From NCBI GenBank assembly GCA_024345305.1, contig BRON01000001.1, forward strand, positions 1,984,001 to 2,048,000: a DNA stretch of 64,000 bases. Direction: 5' to 3'. The notes under the pieces were generated by a model, which made no database searches, was not told the DNA's origin, and was given only the letters and a program-made list of their open reading frames with translations. The DNA comes from Mrakia gelida. Taxonomy: Eukaryota; Basidiomycota; Tremellomycetes; Cystofilobasidiales; Mrakiaceae. A program made the position numbers and the translations under genes. Every line of letters begins with the position of its first letter. Position 1 is the first letter of the stretch. Below are positions 12,488-23,209 of this stretch, piece after piece.

Positions 12488-14847
12488 CTAATCGTCCCAT
12501 TGGTGGCAACCCCTGCGAAAAAAGAGAAACAGAATGGGTGAGCTTGAGATCAAGACCGAAACGCGTCGAAGCGAGAGAGAGAGGGAGAGGGTACGAACCA
12601 GCAGCCTTCCGTGATGGCTCGATGGACGTAGAAGAACAGCATATCCCCGAAGATGTAGGTTGATGGACCTGGAGTGAAGCAAAGAAGGAAAGGTGAGCGA
12701 GGGAAAGAGGGAGGGAGAGGAGAGGACGAAGACGCGTCGAGTCGAGTCGAGTCGAGACGTACCTCTGCGAGACGAGGGAGGGAAAGGGAGGGAAGTGTCA
12801 GTAGGTGAAATGAGGAGAGTAGATGTAGAGAGGGTGGATGGCTCACAATGCGAAGTGTTGATCGTTATCGTAGTATCTTCGCGAGACGAAGAAACGAAGT
12901 CAGCGTCGAACGTCTCGCCTCCTTCCTTTTCCTCCCGCCCCCTCCCTCCATCACCAGCGACAAGATCATTCACTCACTGCGAGAACCCCTCCAGCTTCCC
13001 ACCCCACGTGAACAGCTTGACATCCAGCTCCTTCGCGACCGCTCGACAGCTCTGATCAAGCTGGAAGATCTTGAGAAGCGACCAATTCGAATCCATCTTC
13101 CTGAGCTGTCTCGTCCTAAACGTCAACGGCAGGTCGTGTCCCCAATGCTGTCGAATCGAGAGGATCGTCGAATGGACTCGAGAGCGATGCCAAGCCATCT
13201 CCTGGAACGTCCAGCCGTGTTGAGCAACGGAGGTGAAGTTCGCGTTGCCTCGGTTCTGCGAGAGTGAAAAGGGGGACGGAGGGTCAGTTCGAGTCCCTTT
13301 CCGAGTCGAGCGACGAGGTGAGATAGTAGAGGGGGTGTAAACTGACCCAACCAAGGAAACTATCGTCCCAGAACAAGGAAGCGACGATGACCAGATCTGG
13401 TCGACGCGAGAGACCAGCAGCCGCCATCTTGGGGACGAAGACCTTCTCGACTCGGTTGGCGAAGACTCCTGGACCGTCCTCCCATTTCCCTTTCCACTCG
13501 TCGAAAGCTTCCTCCGAGTCGACCATGCCGTAGCTGCAAAAAGGCGAAGCGAGTTCGAGAGGTCAGCGGAGGAGATCGAGGAGAGATTCGCGAAACGCGA
13601 GGGTGAAACTCACGTGAACCTGTTGGTGGAACGAAGGGGAAGGGAAGAGACGAAAGGTCAGTTCGAGTAGACGCGTCGCAAGAGAGGGAGACGGGCTGGG
13701 AAGGGAGCGCACCAATTAGCGATAGTGAGGTTGAGCTGAGGGATGCTGCATATGCCCCCAGCATGTCCTCCCCAGGAGTCGTACCTCCCCTTCGACTCGT
13801 CGCAGACTTGTTGGACCTGTTGAGACGAAGGGGAGAAGGGACCGATCAGGATTCGAAGCTCATGACTCGAGCTGACGGCTCTCCTGTCTTTCTTCCAAAC
13901 GAGCTGGCGGCCCTTCTGTAGTTTGAAGCGAGGAATGGAAGGGCAGCACGTACGTTGTTCCGGTCGTCTGAAAGGACACGAGCGGACGAGCGAGCGAACA
14001 AACGGACGAGGAGAGGGTCAGCTTGCGTCTGTCCTTCCTCCTTCGCTCAAAGAAGATCTGGAAGGTCGCGAGCAAGAGTTCGGAAGAAATGGTAGACTCA
14101 CGACTCGAGCCTATATCCGAGTTCCATCCAGTGACACAAAATCAGCGAGCGAGCGAAAAGGGGAAAGACAAAGACGAGACGAGGTGAGCTCGAACATTCC
14201 TCCTCTCCTCCTCCTCGCTCAAAGAGACTCACCGATCAACACGATACTCCTCCCCCTCAAAAACTCCAACTTCTCCAGCTCCCCATCAGCCAACCACCTC
14301 AGATACGGTGGCCCTGCCCTCTCGAGCACCTCCTCGCTCACCCTCTCCTCGAGGTTCATGTCGCTGATGAGGAGGACCTCGTCTTCTCCTCCTCCTTCCG
14401 CGATGCCTCCGTCTTCGCTGGGTCGTTGGTTCTGAACGATGGGATTCCTAGGGAAGGGGACTTAGCGAGTTTCTGTTCGGTTGGGACCGAAGTGGATCAT
14501 CCCTGGGGAGGAGAAGGGATCCGAAGGGCAGGAGGAGGGACAGCGAGGTGCTGGAGGAGGGGAGAGGGAGGCTGAGCTGCAGAGGGAGGAGAGGGAGGAG
14601 GACAGGCTAGAGGAGTAGAAAGCAAGCGAGGAGGTTGTTAGCGAGAAAGAGCGCGCTTTATATACATGAGCGGAAACGAGACCGGGTGGAGGGAGGGAAG
14701 CGAAGGGAAGGAAATGAAAGGGAAGGAGGAAACGCGAGCTCACCTCGAGGAGGAAGACTCCAAGTCGACGAGCAGGAAGAACGAGATCGAGAGCAGGATC
14801 ACTAGAGAGGTCAAAGCGAGCACTTTGCCTCGCGGGAGAGAAACCAT
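12488..14847 (-). CDS. Membrane-anchored SGNH/PC-esterase-like protein
   Basis: Likely Golgi or cell-surface type II protein of a basidiomycete family related to SGNH/PC-esterases, whose members act on acyl groups of polysaccharides. The function is inferred. The ATG at 14847 is followed by a single anchor (LALTSLVILLSISFFLLVDL). After a Ser-rich stem comes EVLLISDMNLEERVSEEVLE, then the block-I-like GRSIVLIGSSHDRNNVQQVC. Next are YDSWGGHAGGICSIPQLNLT, VFANRVEKVFVPKMAAAGLS, PDLVIVASLFWDDSFLGW, FQEMAWHRSRVHSTILSIRQ, VKLFTWGGKLEGFSQYYDND and a C-terminal GCWGCHQWDD. The usual GDS serine block reads GSS here, and DNDQH could supply the Asp/His pair. The joins between about 14450 and 14760 are uncertain: they need a roughly 40-base intron with a GTCCCA donor. 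The stop is at 12488-12490. Confidence 0.65.
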
Positions 14848-15627
14848 TCGGGGCGAGAGGACGAGGAGGAGGAGATGGAGGTGTAGGGAGGAAGGGAAGG
14901 AAGGAAGGAGGAGACCGTCGAAAGGGAAGCTCGCGTTTTTGGTCCTTGCAAGCGTGAAGTAGGAACGGCAGAGGCGCTGAGGCTCGATCGGAACGAAACA
15001 AGCAGCTTTTGAGTTTGGCGCGTGGACGGGAGAAGGAGAAGAGAGGAAAGGAAGGACTGCCGAAGCTGGTAAAGCAAAGCGACACGAGGTGAAGTTCTGC
15101 CAGGACTGGATCCAGCGCTCGGCGGTTCTCGACCCGTCGACCCTTCGCGAGCTCTGATTCGAAGTCTTTTTGAAGCTGGGCTTGAACTCAGAGCTGTAAG
15201 ACTCGTTTCATTTCTGGGGGATATCGAGGGTCGCGAGCTCGGGAAGGGAAGACCTTCCTCGGGTTCGACGCGACGCGACGGCTTTTTTCTTTTTCTTTTT
15301 CTTTCGTCTTTCTCACCGTCGCTTTGCCTTCGAAAATGCTCATCTTATGACCCGAAGACATGCTCACCTCTCTAGTCCCTCCCTTTGGATAGATTTGCGT
15401 TCCCTTACTCGGTTCCAAAGAGGGAGGGGAAGGGAGGAGAGCTGAACGCCTTTCGATCCCGCATCTCCGCTCGTTCTTTGTCGTTCACCTTTCACCTTCC
15501 AACGTCCAACCTCCCTCCCTTCCTCCCGCTGCCTTGGAAGAGCAACCTGCCTGGGCCGAGTGCCCTCCTCTCTCTTCGTTCGCTCGCACACGCTGACTCT
15601 CTTTCGCCTTCGACTTCGATTCTTCAG
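14848..15627. other. Intergenic with polypyrimidine tract
   Basis: 5' flank of the minus-strand SGNH-like gene and of the tiny plus-strand gene near 15.6 kb. A T-rich tract with regular C interruptions runs from 15282 to about 15317. An upstream exon of the tiny gene may lie here, but I could not fix one. Confidence 0.45.
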
Positions 15628-15835
15628 ATACCTCCGGATCTACGAGTAAGTCCTACTCCCTCTCTCACCTTCTCTCGTCTTGATAGACTGACCCGCGTCT
15701 CGGTTCCACTGTCTCCTCCCTTCAGTGTCGATCCTCGCCTCCCGTCGAGTAGAGGACTGGAACGGAGGCGAAGCCGAGTTGGCGAGTGGGTTGGAGAGCA
15801 GATACCCTTACGATCCGATTACCGGAGCCTCGTAA
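15628..15835 (+). CDS. Tiny two-exon gene or 3' end of a small gene
   Basis: Two exons flanked by good splice signals: 15628-15645 (after a TTCTTCAG acceptor, before GTAAGT) and 15726-15835 (after CCCTTCAG). Spliced, they create an ATG split across the junction, with the A at 15645 and TG at 15726-15727. It opens 36 codons starting MSILASRRVEDWNGGEAELA and ending RYPYDPITGAS before TAA. The frame is also open through the small exon (TSGST), so this may be only the C-terminus of a protein that starts further upstream. No family recognised. Support is splice consensus and codon-like composition only. Confidence 0.35.
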
Positions 15836-16271
15836 ACACGCACCACCCTTCACCCATTTCACTCAGACTCGTCGCATCTCCCTCTCTTCATCTCGTTGTG
15901 GTTTCAATTTTGTGTCGCTTTGGGGTATCGTCTTCTGTCCGTTTCCATCTATCTATCTATCTATCCATATATCTGTCTGTTCATCTTGTTCGTCGGCTTG
16001 TTGATCTATCACTCTCTAGAATGCCATCAGTCTCTGCATCAGTCGGATGCGCTCGCCCTCAGGGAACGAAAGACCAGGGGTCGTCGACGGCCGACAGCGT
16101 CGCTCGTTTCGCCTTCTTTCGTTGAGCGAGGCGAGTAGGGAAGACACGTGTCGATAGATAAATAAACCAAAGTAGCGAAGTAACAGAAGGGTCGTGGAAT
16201 AAAGTCGTAAAAAGGCGAAGAAAGAACGAACGAAGGGAAAGAAAGATTGGAGCGAGGGAAGGTTGGATCCA
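15836..16271. other. Convergent 3' flanks with ATCT microsatellite
   Basis: Non-coding space between the tiny plus-strand gene and the secreted minus-strand gene. It contains a short ATCT repeat at about 15946-15965 and further TATCT-like sequence to about 15980. No gene is supported. Confidence 0.5.
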
Positions 16272-17566
16272 TCAGTTCGAACGCGTCAAGCCCCAAAGCG
16301 AAGGATCTGCTGCCTCTCCACCCGCCGCTCGCATCTTCTTGAGCTCCTCCTTGATGCTGAGCTTGATTCGCTTGGAGCGGAACCGGGCGCTGGGGGCACT
16401 AGCGAGACGAAACGAACCGAAGAGAGGAGAGGGGGCGGGGGGGTCAGTTTTCGCGAGACAACACGAGGGAGGGAGGGAGGAGCAGGTTGAGTTGGAGGGT
16501 GGGAAGCCAACTCACCAGGCGACTTCGTAGTCTGTTGGTTTTCACGGGGGCGGAAGGAAGGGGAGAGAAAGGGGGGTGAGAGGAGGAGAGTGAGCGGCAG
16601 AAGAGAAGATCCAGAGGGAGAAGAAAGACGCGAAGCGAGACGACTCACCAGCGACGTACTGAGCGGCCGTTCGAAGTTGACCAGCTGAGTTGGTGAGCAT
16701 GTGGGAGTCGGGGCATTCGGCTTCGACACAGTAGAGGCACTGAGGTGTCAAGGAAGGGAAGGTAAGAGGAGGAGTGTTCAGTTTGGGACGCGGACGAGGT
16801 TGGGAGAGGAGGAGGAAGAGGGAAGGCGCCGAACCTGTTCGAGATCAGCGAGAACGACGGCGTCGCATCGACCTAAATGAGGGGAAGAGGTGGAGGGTGA
16901 TTAGCTTGGAGAGAGGGAGGGATGAGAAGGGGAGGGGTTGGACGTACAATCGTCGCTCTTCGGGGAAGAAGAACAAGCTGGTCCTGAGAGCTCGATGTCG
17001 CAGATTCGAAGGCATTCCTCCTAGATTCCAGAAGACCAGACGGGATGGATAAGCTCTCGGCGAAGAAGAACGAGGGAGAGAGAGAGAGATGGAAAGAACG
17101 ACCTCGTCGTCGAACTCACGGGAACGTCGTGCTCGAAGCTCACGCTGTCGAGGAACGCGAGCGATACGGACGGAGTGGACGAGGAAGGGATGACTCCAGC
17201 TGCTGGGACGACATGCGAAAGAGAGAGGTCAGCAGGAGGCGAACGGAAGACAAGACGGATGGATGGGAACACGAACCGCTGTCGTCTAAACAAAAGTGAA
17301 GGAGGGAGGGTCAGCTTTGAGCTCTGATGGACGTCGAGAGGTCGAAGAGCGGGAAGCGACTCGAAGGTTTGACTCACAGAGGACCTGCTGAGGGGCGGCG
17401 GCTGAACGAGGGGAAGAGAGCGACGCGTGAAAGGAAGGTCAGCAAGAGATGAACGAGCTCAGAGGAAAGGAAGGAAAGAAGGAGGGAAGGAAGGAGCGAA
17501 GGACGAACCTTGAACAAGGAGCGAGCCCAGAAGAACGACGGGAAGGAGGGACGCGAAGGAGAGCAT
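16272..17566 (-). CDS. Secreted Cys-rich protein (C-x-C ... C-x2-C family), dispersed member
   Basis: Predicted secreted protein. The start at 17566 gives a signal peptide (MLSFASLLPVVLLGSLLVQA, cleaved near AAA). Many short exons follow. The Cys core reads VPEECLRICD, PACSSS, DDCRCDAVVLADLEQCLYCV, EAECPDS, then a later single Cys (VACAPS). This spacing (C-x3-C, C, C-x-C, Asp-rich, C-x2-C) matches the two plus-strand genes at 39.4 and 41.4 kb, although overall identity is low. Unlike those two it has no hydrophobic GPI-type tail and instead ends in a basic stretch (RSKRIKLSIKEELKKM) before LWGLTRSN. The stop is at 16272-16274. Function unknown; wall protein, effector or ligand-binding roles are all open. 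At least eight exons, all with in-phase joins by hand. Confidence 0.75.
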
Positions 17567-18519
17567 CGTGGGAGGAGAAGAAGGAGGGGCGGTCTAGCGA
17601 CGCGAAGAGGGCGAAGAGTTGTGAGATATAGAGAAGCTGTCGTAGTTGAAGAGAACAGGAAAGCTGGTGAGGACCTCAGCTCAAGCTCAGAGACCTTCCT
17701 TCGAAAGAAGGTTGGTTTGAATCAAAACATGAGGCGGATCAGAAGGGGACAGAGCCGATCGGGCGAGAAGAGGGTGTCAAACACGCGAGCTATGTTCCTG
17801 CTTCAGCGTTCTACAGTCCTGAATTCAGATGAGAAGTGATCAGTAAGTCTCCTAAAGACCTCCGATTAAATAGGAACGAGAGAGAGAAGAAAAGTGTCGA
17901 AAGCGGGAAAGGGACGGCGGAAAGAAGCAGCTGCCGAAGAGTGGGCGTTCTTTGCTTCGATCTCTTCTTCACGTTGGAGAGCTCTCGATAAAGGCGCTTC
18001 CCGCACCCTGGCAAAGCCTGTTCGAAGAGAGAAGGCACGAAGTCCTCCCAAGAAAGAAGACGAGGGAAGCGTAGATGGGTTGTTTGAGGGTGAGCAACCT
18101 AGCTCGAGGTTCCCCGAGGTCCTCGACCTTCGTCTTGTTCTCCCCAACGACGAGCTTCCTCCCTTCCTTTTCTCTCTCTCTCTCCGCCTCACATGGGCAG
18201 CTTTCCAGACGCGCGTGTGGGGGAAGCCGTAAAGCCTTCAGCAGGACGTGAGTCGAGCCGATCGGCCAGCTCTTCTTCTTCCTCCTCGCTTCCCTCGACT
18301 CCGCCTCGCCCTTCCCTCGACCTCAACTCCCTCCCTCCTCCTCCTTCCAACTCGTTCCTTCAGGACGACTCTCCACCTCCTCTACTCTCCTCCCACGACT
18401 CCGACCCCTCAAGTCCGACTCTGCGGACGTTTCCTCACTCCTCTGGGTCTTTGGCTTCGCTCCCGTCTTCGTCGTCGACCTCCGCGAGCTCTTCGGTTCC
18501 TCCCTCGTTTCCTTTCAAG
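17567..18519. other. Shared upstream region of the Cys-rich gene and the GT90-like pseudogene
   Basis: Divergent promoter region of nearly 1 kb. A Ser/Pro-rich frame is open on the plus strand from an ATG at 18193 straight into the GT90 start at 18520, so the second GT90 copy could have a longer N-terminus. The first copy has no such extension, which is why I did not use it. Confidence 0.45.
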
Positions 18520-21500
18520 ATGAGAGTGAGTTTTCTGTCTCTCCTTGCGCCCTATCTCTCTCGATGAGCTCATACTCACCTCTATCATCTTCCTCTCAGG
18601 TGTCTACCAAAATCACTTTCACTCCTCTACCTCAATGGACTCCTCGTCGAGCTCGAACCAAATCCCACTCTCAACTTCACTCCGCTCCCTCCTCCCCGTC
18701 CTCCCCTTACTTCTTCGGTCGCCTCCCTCGCCCAAGAAGGAGACTCCTCTTCATCACCCTCATCTTCATCGCCGTCTTCTACCCTCCCTCTACCGGACTT
18801 TGAGCTCCATATCTCCCAGATCTCAAGGCCGCGCTACAACCCAACCGTCCCAGCCATCGTCGTTCAGGTCGAAGCTCCCTTCCCTCCCTCGCCGCCGGAA
18901 TGGCTCAAGGAGGGTTCGGATGGGTCCGTTCTCGTAGAAGAGAAGGATTGGAAGAAGGATGGGCATCCGATAAGGTAAGTTTCGAAGCTCCCCGTCCAAG
19001 GCTGACGGGTAGAGGAGGAGGAAGAAAGAGGGAAGGGAGGGAAAGTCGAAGCTGACCGCTTCTCTCCGCCTTTGCTTGTTCGCTTTTCCTACAGGAAGCT
19101 GATGGACGAGGCGAAGCTCAAGTGGGACAAGCAGCTGTCGAGGTGAGTCTCTATCGCAATCTCGACGTACCCTGAAAGATCTATAGCTGACCTTTTGTTA
19201 TCTCGGTCCCCAGGCAAAGCAAAACTCTGTGAGTTTGGTTGAGCTCGACCTCTCGACTGCCTCCCTTCCGGCGCTGACTTCTTCTCCCTTTCTCTCTTCG
19301 CGTCACCAGGGATCAGGCTGTCGAAACCTACAAGTCGAGATATGGAAGATCACCTCCTAAAGGGTTCGAGGCATGGTGAAAGTTTGCTCGTCTCAACGAC
19401 GTTCTGATCGTGAGCTCGCTTTCCTCCTCCTCCTCCCTCGACGCGTCCGATGTTGACCTGCCCCTCTCTTCTCTTCACAGGTCGACGATGTTCGTACCTC
19501 CTCTCTAACCATCACTTCCTTCTTCCGTGAGCTGACCTTCGACTTCGCTCTTTCACTAGTACGATCAAATCCACACCTCCATCACTCCTTTCATCGCTCT
19601 CGACCCGGTCTTCCTCGGTTCTCGTCTCAAAGAGCTCCTCGACAAGGAGCCCTTCTCGTCCGAGCTTCAGATCCAGCACCACCAACCTGTGAACATTTCA
19701 GGAATACGAGGAACCTTCCCGAGACCCAAGCAGATGGCAGCTTTGATGTACGTTGAGCTTCGATCTGGCGAAGGACGAGGCGAGCGAAGTTCGAGCTCAC
19801 CACCGCCCACTTCTTCTTGTTGCTTTCTTCCCCGCCTCGCAGCGAGGGATTCCGTCGATTCTTGCCCGAAGGCTTCGGAGAGGGAGAGAGCTTCCTTGGG
19901 GACGTTGGTGGAGACGATGGCCTTGTGAGGTTGAGTCTTTCGGATCACGATCTCGGAGGGAGGGTGATGGGCGAGGAGTTTAGGCGGGTGATGATGGATT
20001 TGGCCTCGAGAGGAGAGTGTGAGTCCGACTTTCCTTTGTTCCTCGACTGATCTAGAGACGGCGGAAGCTGACCTCATCGCATTCGCTTTCAGACGTCGAG
20101 TCGAAGGAGCTTCAAGTCCTGGAGAACGTTCATCGAAAGGACGCGTCGCCTCACGGATTACTTCGTGAGTTCCAAGCTTCTTTCGTGGTTTTCTCGTCTT
20201 CAGCGTCTGACTCTCCGTCTTTCTTTTTGATCATTAGAGGCCTGCTCGTGGCAGTCCCTCGCTGGCCGTCGAGCTGCTTCGACCAAGGACATCTTCACGA
20301 ACTTGGACGCCGACGACGAGCGTGAGTCTTCTGTTCTTCGCTTCTCTCCTCTCGCCGAACGCAGCGCTGATCCCACCGCGTCGTCAATCCTCCAGCTACC
20401 GACACTCCCATCTCTTTCATTCGAGACCCTCTCAAGTCCTTCGACTTCTGTCGTTCGTTCACCTCTCTCCTCATTCCTCCTCGTCGTCGCGACCTCCCGT
20501 CACTGATCTCGACGCACCTCCCCTCCTTCCTTTCCTCAGACAACCCCTCCCTCATCCCTTACCACGGAAGCTACTCCCACGACCATCCTCGGAAACCTAA
20601 CCTCCACCCTCAATTCGTCCTCTCGAAATACGTCCAATCCAGCCAGATCCTCATGCCTCCGCTCGAAGCGTTCATCAACAGCACCTCGACCCTCGACTGG
20701 GAGGAGAAGACCATCAACCAAGTCTTCTGGAGAGGGAGCACGACTGGAGATCATTTTTCGAAACGAGCAGATCACTACGATTGGAGGAACAGTCATCGGA
20801 CGAGACTTAACTTCCTCGCCAACGCGAGGGAAGGACACGTCGATGTGCTGGTGGAACACTTCGACGAGAAGGTGTCGATGCAGAGGTTCCATGTGGCGGA
20901 TTGAACGAGCATCTGTTCGACGTGGGGCTGATCAGGGTGAATCAGTGTAGTGAGGATGATGGAACTTGTGAGTTTGACGCGTGTCGAGTCGGACGAGGGA
21001 GGAGGGACGAAGCTGACCTTGTTTTGCTCCCTCGTTTTCCAGGCCAGGAGATGAGGGACGAGATCGAGCTCGCCGATGCTGTACGACCTCAGGATACTCT
21101 GCTGTATCGATACGCTTTGGATATGTGAGTCTGCTCGAGACGAACGACAGAGTGAGCGAACGAACGACAGAGTGAGCGAACGAACGAGCGAGAGCTGACC
21201 TCGTCTCTTACGTTTCCCTTTCAGCGATGGAAACGGATGTGAGCCCAGCTTTACCCCTCTCTCGTCCTCTAGATAGCTACTGACTCGACATCTTGATATA
21301 TCAGGGTCCTCTCGATTCCGTCGGCTCCTCGCTCTGGGACAGGTCGTCTTCAAAGTAAGCCATGATCTCGTCTTTCTCGACCTTCGACTCGTCTCAGAAC
21401 TGACGCGTCCTCCCCTTCTCAGATCACCATCTACCCCGAGTGGAACACCGAGTGGCTCACTCCCTGGCTCCACTACGTCCCCGTTGGAGTCGATATGTCG

Positions 21501-21979
21501 GATCTCTACCGTACGCTCAGCTCTCGTCCTTTTTGTTCGAGACCTCCTCGACGAAGGTGAAGGCTGACCTCCGTTCTTCTCGCTCGTTCAGACTCCTCCG
21601 CCTTCTTCATCGGTGCTCCTGGAGCCTCAGACGGGAACCCTGATCTCGGAAAGGTCATCAGTCATGCCGCTATCGACTTCATCGATAAGCATTGGCGCTG
21701 GGTCGACATGCAGGCTTAGTGAGTTCGAGACTCGCGTCGCGGTCCTCCTTTCTTTTCCTTTTCGTCGACTGACTCCTTTCCCCATCCCTTCTTCCCCGTT
21801 CATCAGCATGTTCCGACTCATCCTCGAGTATAGACGAGCCCTGGCTCACGACCGAGACGCCATGGTGAGTCATTTTCGCTCTTTTCCCTTCTCTCGTCGC
21901 TTCGAGACTGACCTTGTCTTTCTCCCTGTCCGTCCTTCTTCCCTCACAGTCGATGGGTGGCTCGATGCTTCTCTCATGA
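18520..21979 (+). pseudogene. Second CAP10-like GT90 copy with a stop codon and a frameshift
   Basis: Paralogue of the GT90 gene at the left edge, with the same exon order. The ATG at 18520 is followed by MR, an intron, a basic region and an anchor (RRRLLFITLIFIAVFYPP). Later exons carry YDQIHTSITPFIALDPVFLG, the motif VFWRGSTTGDHFSKRADHYD, a DGNGWSSRFRRLLALGQVVF segment, EWNTEWLTPWLHYVPVGVDM and ALAHDRDAM. It ends TGA at 21977-21979. Two lesions break it. TGA at 19377-19379 replaces the Trp codon that follows the same Trp in the other copy. One base is missing near 20899-20901, so the frame stops at 20902-20904 just before HLFDVGLIRVNQC. All other exons and splice sites look sound, so decay would be recent. 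An assembly error is the other explanation. An upstream in-frame ATG exists at 18193. Confidence 0.75.
21141..21188 (+). repeat. 20-bp tandem repeat in an intron
   Basis: The unit CGAACGACAGAGTGAGCGAA occurs twice in perfect tandem (21141-21160 and 21161-21180), followed by a partial third unit. It lies inside an intron of the second GT90 copy, upstream of its branch site. Confidence 0.9.
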
Positions 21980-22281
21980 TCGAACTGTACTAGTACTGTC
22001 GCACTCTTGTACTCTCCTCTTGTTCTCTTCTGCATTATCTATCTACAGCTCGCACCACCATCTCATCTCATCTCATCTCGCATTTCGATATTTGCTTTGA
22101 CCATCCCTTCGTCTCCGTCTGGGTAGATTTCTGCTTCTCGTATCGGTATCTATCTGCTCGCTCTATCCATCGACTTGGAACGGAAGAAGGGAGGAAGAGG
22201 TGGAAGAGAGAGCGGTCGGAACGACGAAGATAGATCGACGCGACGAGACGACGCGAGACTTGTGTTCGAACCATTCGCGAG
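21980..22281 (+). other. Spacer with CATCT repeat
   Basis: Lies between the GT90-like pseudogene and the receiver remnant. It contains a pentamer repeat of CATCT units at about 22059-22079. No N-terminal half of a receiver domain can be read here in any frame, although the in-frame triplets just before 22282 still read RTIRE. Confidence 0.6.
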
Positions 22282-22720
22282 ATGGAGGCGAAGGGAGAGC
22301 TCTCGGTTCGACAAACGGGTGAGTCGCTGCTTCTCGCTCGCTTTCCTTTCGCCCTCCCGGTCCCCGAACCTAAACTGATGAGTGGTCCTTATCTTCCTGC
22401 AGTCTACGCTCTCACTGGGAACGCCCGTCAAGGTCAGATCGACGACGCTCTCGCGTCCGTGAGTCGCGTCTCTTCCGTCCTCTTCCTCCCTTCGACGTCT
22501 TCCGACGATGCTGACTCTTTCTTCTTTTTCTTGCGTTTTCGTTCTGAATAGGGGCTGGATGATGTGGTGCTGAAGGTACGTCCTCGTTCCACTCGACGGT
22601 AGGAAAAGAGTCGATGTTGTGGTCGGACGCGGGGCTGACTCGATCTCGCTCTTCCTTCTCTTCCAACAGCCCTACAAGATCCAAGACCTTCTCGAGAAGA
22701 TCTTGAAGCTTCGAGCCTAG
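22282..22720 (+). pseudogene. C-terminal half of a response-regulator receiver domain
   Basis: Four exons read MEAKGELSVRQT, then YALTGNARQGQIDDALAS, GLDDVVLK and PYKIQDLLEKILKLRA, followed by TAG. This is the second half of a two-component receiver domain, as in fungal hybrid histidine kinases: it has the conserved Thr (ALTG) and Lys (KPYK). The half with the acidic pair and the phosphoacceptor Asp is missing. In-frame sequence upstream (RTIRE) extends the homology by a few residues before a TAG near 22230. Splice donors and acceptors are intact. It sits 300 bases behind the broken GT90 copy, so I read it as a remnant left by a rearrangement. A small Asp-less protein, or an unseen upstream exon, cannot be excluded. 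Confidence 0.65.
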
Positions 22721-23209
22721 CTTTTTTGTGCCGTGGTGGGGAGGAGAGGGACGAGGTGAATGGGAATGGAGGTATCGAGCAAGCGCGTCGCCTCCCTGTT
22801 GTTCAGTTTTATCGGCCCCTGTAGCTGTATCTTCGGTTGTACTATCGTTAATCGACACCTCTATCTAAAACTTTCTAGATTGATCGCCTGCACCTTGACC
22901 AGGAAACTGAACGAAGGTCGAAAAACCGGACGTCGAGGCGAGCTCTCCTCCCTTCGCTTGGAACGCCTCCCTTTTCTGGTTGGTACGAGGATTGCAGGCG
23001 AAAGCATTTGCGAAGAGGTAGTTTTTGATCCCAGCTGTTAATGAAAACTTTCCCGAGACCCCCGCCGCGGGGTGCTGCGAGGACTCTGCCGAAGTTCGAG
23101 CTCGCTTCGCCCGCTTCCTCCCTCTCGCTTCCGACTTCCCTCTCCCTTTCCCCTTCAACCACCAAGCATCCCTTCCAACCTCTTCAACAGCTCACAAACT
23201 CACCCTAGA
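22721..23209 (+). other. Intergenic
   Basis: Between the receiver remnant and the next plus-strand gene. No supported ORF, RNA or repeat. The plus-strand sequence becomes pyrimidine-rich toward 23209, as expected for a promoter in this genome. Confidence 0.5.

Noticed and set aside
18193..18519. Longer N-terminus for the second GT90 copy
   Set aside because: The frame is open and Ser/Pro-rich, but the intact copy starts two codons before the same first intron, so 18520 is preferred.
22282..22720. Receiver fragment as part of an Skn7-like factor with the HSF gene
   Set aside because: It is 13 kb away, beyond other genes, and has its own stop; no link is visible.
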